This document shows, in pieces, positions 62,053 through 64,000 of a DNA stretch of 64,000 nt. Numbering within the stretch: position 1 is the stretch's first letter; each line of letters begins with the position of its first letter. The position numbers and the translations under genes were made by a program. This stretch comes from Oceanobacillus profundus. Lineage in GTDB: Bacteria > Bacillota > Bacilli > Bacillales > Amphibacillaceae. Below the pieces are notes generated by a model. It worked only from the letters and a program-made list of their open reading frames with translations, was not told the DNA's origin and searched no databases. The stretch is from the NCBI RefSeq assembly GCF_003515705.1, contig NZ_QWEH01000005.1, positions 170,568-234,567 on the forward strand, read 5' to 3'.

Positions 62053-63156
62053 TTATTTTTCCTCAAAAGAACTATTTAAAAACGAATCACGTTGGTGTCG
62101 CTCTAAAGCCAAATTAATTAGTTTATCAATTAGCTGACTATATGGTATACCACTTAGCTCCCATAGTTTTGGATACATACTTATTTTGGTGAATCCAGGT
62201 ATTGTATTAATCTCATTAATTACAATTTCATTGTCTTTTGTTAAGAAAACATCGACCCTTGCCATTCCATCACAATTTAATGCTTTAAATGCTTTTATCG
62301 CTACTTCTTGTATTTGCTTTGTTACATCTTCACTTAGCTGAGCCGGAATCTCAAGTGCTGCTCCGCTTTCATCAATGTATTTAGCTTCATAAGAATAAAA
62401 GTCAGCTGTTGCGACAATCTCTCCAGGTATTGATGCAATTGGATTTTCATTTCCCAAAATAGAACACTCAATTTCCCTACCTTGAATTGCTTCCTCAATC
62501 AATATTTTGTGGTCATAGTTAAAGGCACTTGCGACGCCTTTTTCAAATTCTTCCTGTGTCTGTACTTTACTCACACCAACAGATGACCCCTGATTAGCTG
62601 GTTTAATGAACAAAGGGAGATTTAATTGCTGTGTAATTTCATCAAATGAAATACTATTTTTTGACGCCCATGTATACGTATATGAATTGGCAACCGTTAA
62701 ACCCGCTTCTCGAAGTAATCGTTTGGCAATATCTTTATCCATACTTATTGCTGAGCCTAACACATTTGAACCAACAAAAGGAATATTGGCCATTCGCAGC
62801 ATCCCTTGAATACTTCCATCCTCTCCTAAAGTTCCATGGAGAATGGGAAAAATCACATCTAATTGACCTAATGCTTCCATTCCCTCTCTATTTACAAGTT
62901 GATTTTCAGTTTCACCGGGTACCACAGCAATTCCTTTATTTGTTTTATTTAATGCTATTAATTTTGGATCCTCAGCATTCAAAAGAAAATGGGAAGCATC
63001 ATTTAAATGCCATTTCCCTGATTTATCAATTCCAATTAACACAACATCGTATTTCGAAGGATCAATTGCTTCCATCACGTTTTTAGCTGATTGTAAAGAA
63101 ACTTCATGCTCCGCAGACTTTCCCCCAAATAATAAACCCAACTTTTTCTTCACCAT
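62053..63156 (-). CDS. ddl: D-alanine--D-alanine ligase
   Basis: 367 aa ATP-grasp enzyme. KLGLLFGGKSAEHEVSLQSAKNV (N-terminal Ddl signature), HGTLGEDGSIQGML, PLFIKPANQGSSVGVSKV (ATP-grasp loop), EIECSILGN, and the metal-binding INEINTIPGFTKISMYPKLWE with the catalytic region. It joins two D-Ala for peptidoglycan precursor synthesis. The residue at the Tyr/Phe selectivity position was not assigned, so D-Lac specificity is not excluded. RBS GGAGGG 6 nt before ATG. Confidence 0.95.
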   Translation of the reverse strand: MVKKKLGLLFGGKSAEHEVSLQSAKNVMEAIDPSKYDVVLIGIDKSGKWHLNDASHFLLNAEDPKLIALNKTNKGIAVVPGETENQLVNREGMEALGQLDVIFPILHGTLGEDGSIQGMLRMANIPFVGSNVLGSAISMDKDIAKRLLREAGLTVANSYTYTWASKNSISFDEITQQLNLPLFIKPANQGSSVGVSKVQTQEEFEKGVASAFNYDHKILIEEAIQGREIECSILGNENPIASIPGEIVATADFYSYEAKYIDESGAALEIPAQLSEDVTKQIQEVAIKAFKALNCDGMARVDVFLTKDNEIVINEINTIPGFTKISMYPKLWELSGIPYSQLIDKLINLALERHQRDSFLNSSFEEK

Positions 63157-63403
63157 ATATTCCCTCCAAAATGTTCTTTAGTCGATATTTATTTTCATAT
63201 CATTATAGTTATGTAAACACATTTGAAAAATTTATTTACCAAATTAATTGTATCACCCATTCTATTTTCGCACAAAATCTCCTAACAAAGAAAATATTTT
63301 CATACTTATCCAATTTGAATGATATTTAAGTATGTCGAGTAGATAATGAAGTCATGAATAAAAGTCTCAAAATCGCTAATGTTAATGTTGGGAGGTGCTA
63401 ATT

Positions 63404-63544
63404 ATGGGAAGAGACCGCCAAGAAAAGAAATTGAGAGAAAGCGGACGCGTAGAATCTGATCGAGATGTGGGACTTCGCTATAAAGGAGCAACAAAAATGT
63501 CTAGTCCTGAAGAAGCTAGAAGACTAAATGATGGAAGAAAGTAG
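63404..63544 (+). CDS. small hydrophilic protein (46 aa)
   Basis: ATG 63404 follows GGGAGGTG by 8 nt. The product begins MGRDRQEKKLRESGRVESD and ends EEARRLNDGRK; it is highly charged, with no hydrophobic segment. Size and composition recall small Bacillus spore or stress proteins, but I cannot match it to one. Stand-alone gene between ddl (divergent) and the rRNA operon end (convergent). The strong RBS and charged but balanced codon content support coding. Confidence 0.65.
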   Translation: MGRDRQEKKLRESGRVESDRDVGLRYKGATKMSSPEEARRLNDGRK

Positions 63545-63665
63545 AATAAAGAACAATAGCGATGCCACCTTGATTTACTACGGAGGAGTCTCGCTACGGA
63601 TTTAGCACTTTGTGGTCATGATCGAGGTAACTAAGTCATCCACAGCTTTTATACACCAAAACGCA

Positions 63666-63701
63666 AAAACCCCAGTATATGCAATTATATACTGGGGTTT
63701 T
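63666..63701. terminator. rRNA operon terminator
   Basis: Perfect 15-bp arms (63666-63680, 63687-63701) with a 6-nt loop located 7 nt past the 5S 3' end; T-run on the minus strand. Confidence 0.9.
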
Positions 63702-63707
63702 CATTGG

Positions 63708-63824
63708 CCTGGCGGCGTCCTACTCTTGCAGGGGCAAAGCCCCAACTACCATCGGCGCTGAAGAGCTTAACTTCTGTGTTCGGCATGGGAACAGGTGTAG
63801 CCTCTTCGCTATTGCTACCAGACA
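63708..63824 (-). rRNA. rrf: 5S ribosomal RNA
   Basis: Minus-strand sequence reads GTCTGGTAGCAATAGCGAAG at the 5' end, then the conserved ACACCTGTTCCCATGCCGAA, GAAGTTAAGCTCTTCAGCGC and GAGTAGGACGCCGCCAGGC, covering the whole molecule. Ends are placed by analogy to Bacillus 5S and may be off by a few nt. No tRNA gene lies between it and the terminator. Confidence 0.97.
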
Positions 63825-63895
63825 ACTTTATAAGGTAAAATATTGATTTATACCTTAAAAACTAAATAAGAGTAAACAAGACATCAAATAAAGAA

Positions 63896-64000
63896 TTTAG
63901 TTAAGTCCTCGATCGATTAGTATCCGTAAGCTCCACGTGTCACCACGCTTCCACACCGAACCTATCAACCTCATCGTCTCTGAGGGATCTTACTCACTCG
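63896..64000 (-). rRNA. rrl: 23S ribosomal RNA, 3' end (cut by window edge)
   Basis: Minus strand ends with GGATACTAATCGATCGAGGA then CTTAAC, the conserved 3' terminus of Bacillus 23S rRNA, pairing partner of its 5' end. Only about 105 nt are inside. It lies 70 nt upstream of the 5S gene in operon order. Confidence 0.95.

Noticed and set aside
63545..63665. tRNA genes near the rRNA operon end
   Set aside because: No cloverleaf or CCA-type ends between the 46-aa ORF and the rRNA terminator.

Overview
The window looks like chromosomal DNA of a low-GC, spore-former-type member of the Bacillaceae, closest in flavour to Oceanobacillus/Virgibacillus. The signs are AT-rich codon use, Gram-positive Shine-Dalgarno sites, a SAM-I (S-box) riboswitch, an arginine T-box, a complete glg operon, a BCCT betaine carrier and characteristic intergenic repeats. 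The genus is an inference; no species marker except the 5S gene and the very end of a 23S gene is present.

Layout. 1-5.1 kb: the end of a surface-sugar cluster that can make dTDP-Fuc4NAc (RfbB tail, WecE, WecD-like), plus a GT2 lipid-sugar synthase, a small EamA flippase and a large DUF6044 membrane protein. 5.1-10.5 kb: SAP/DUF6434 protein, PlsC acyltransferase, a broken RND pump, CsaA, T-box-controlled argS and a LysM-CAP exoprotein. 10.8-18.3 kb: PadR/HAAS/DUF4097 operon, a two-gene ABC exporter with a divergent TetR regulator, Nudix, EcsC and DoxX genes. 18.5-25.7 kb: a ribA-ribD-HAD phosphatase cassette, GntR regulator, BrnQ, an MtnE-like aminotransferase and a PPC-domain protein. 25.8-32.2 kb: SAM-riboswitch metQ, metN-metI, then a crotonase / hydroxy-acid oxidase / CoA-transferase operon. 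32.3-43.1 kb: glgBCDAP (minus strand) facing away from a type I pullulanase gene. 43.3-52.9 kb: luciferase-like oxidoreductase, DedA, an lnrJKLMN-like two-component/ABC module, an M20 peptidase and a small XRE/membrane-protein operon. 53-62 kb: acyltransferase/thioesterase, GNAT, PanE-like reductase, then a drug-resistance operon and a betaine carrier. 62-64 kb: ddl, one small ORF, and the 3' end of an rRNA operon (23S-5S-terminator) on the minus strand.

The most striking region is 56.67-59.6 kb. A consensus promoter is followed by a 12-codon leader peptide, MHSIRLRSLTLN, which closely resembles the macrolide-sensing ErmD leader (MTHSMRLRFPTLNQ, recalled from memory). Three intrinsic-terminator hairpins follow, then an RlmA-type 23S rRNA guanine methyltransferase and an Msr-like ABC-F ribosome-protection protein translationally coupled to it. 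I read this as an antibiotic-inducible, attenuation-controlled two-protein ribosome defence operon.

Other recurring structure: three families of dispersed intergenic repeats (24900/43098; 28798/56513; 26822/36353), and two unrelated loci (12.9 kb and 32.2 kb) with imperfect repeats in exact 21-bp phase. Start codons were moved from the longest ORF wherever a Shine-Dalgarno site argued for it; this is noted per entry. All function calls are from motif recognition without database searches.
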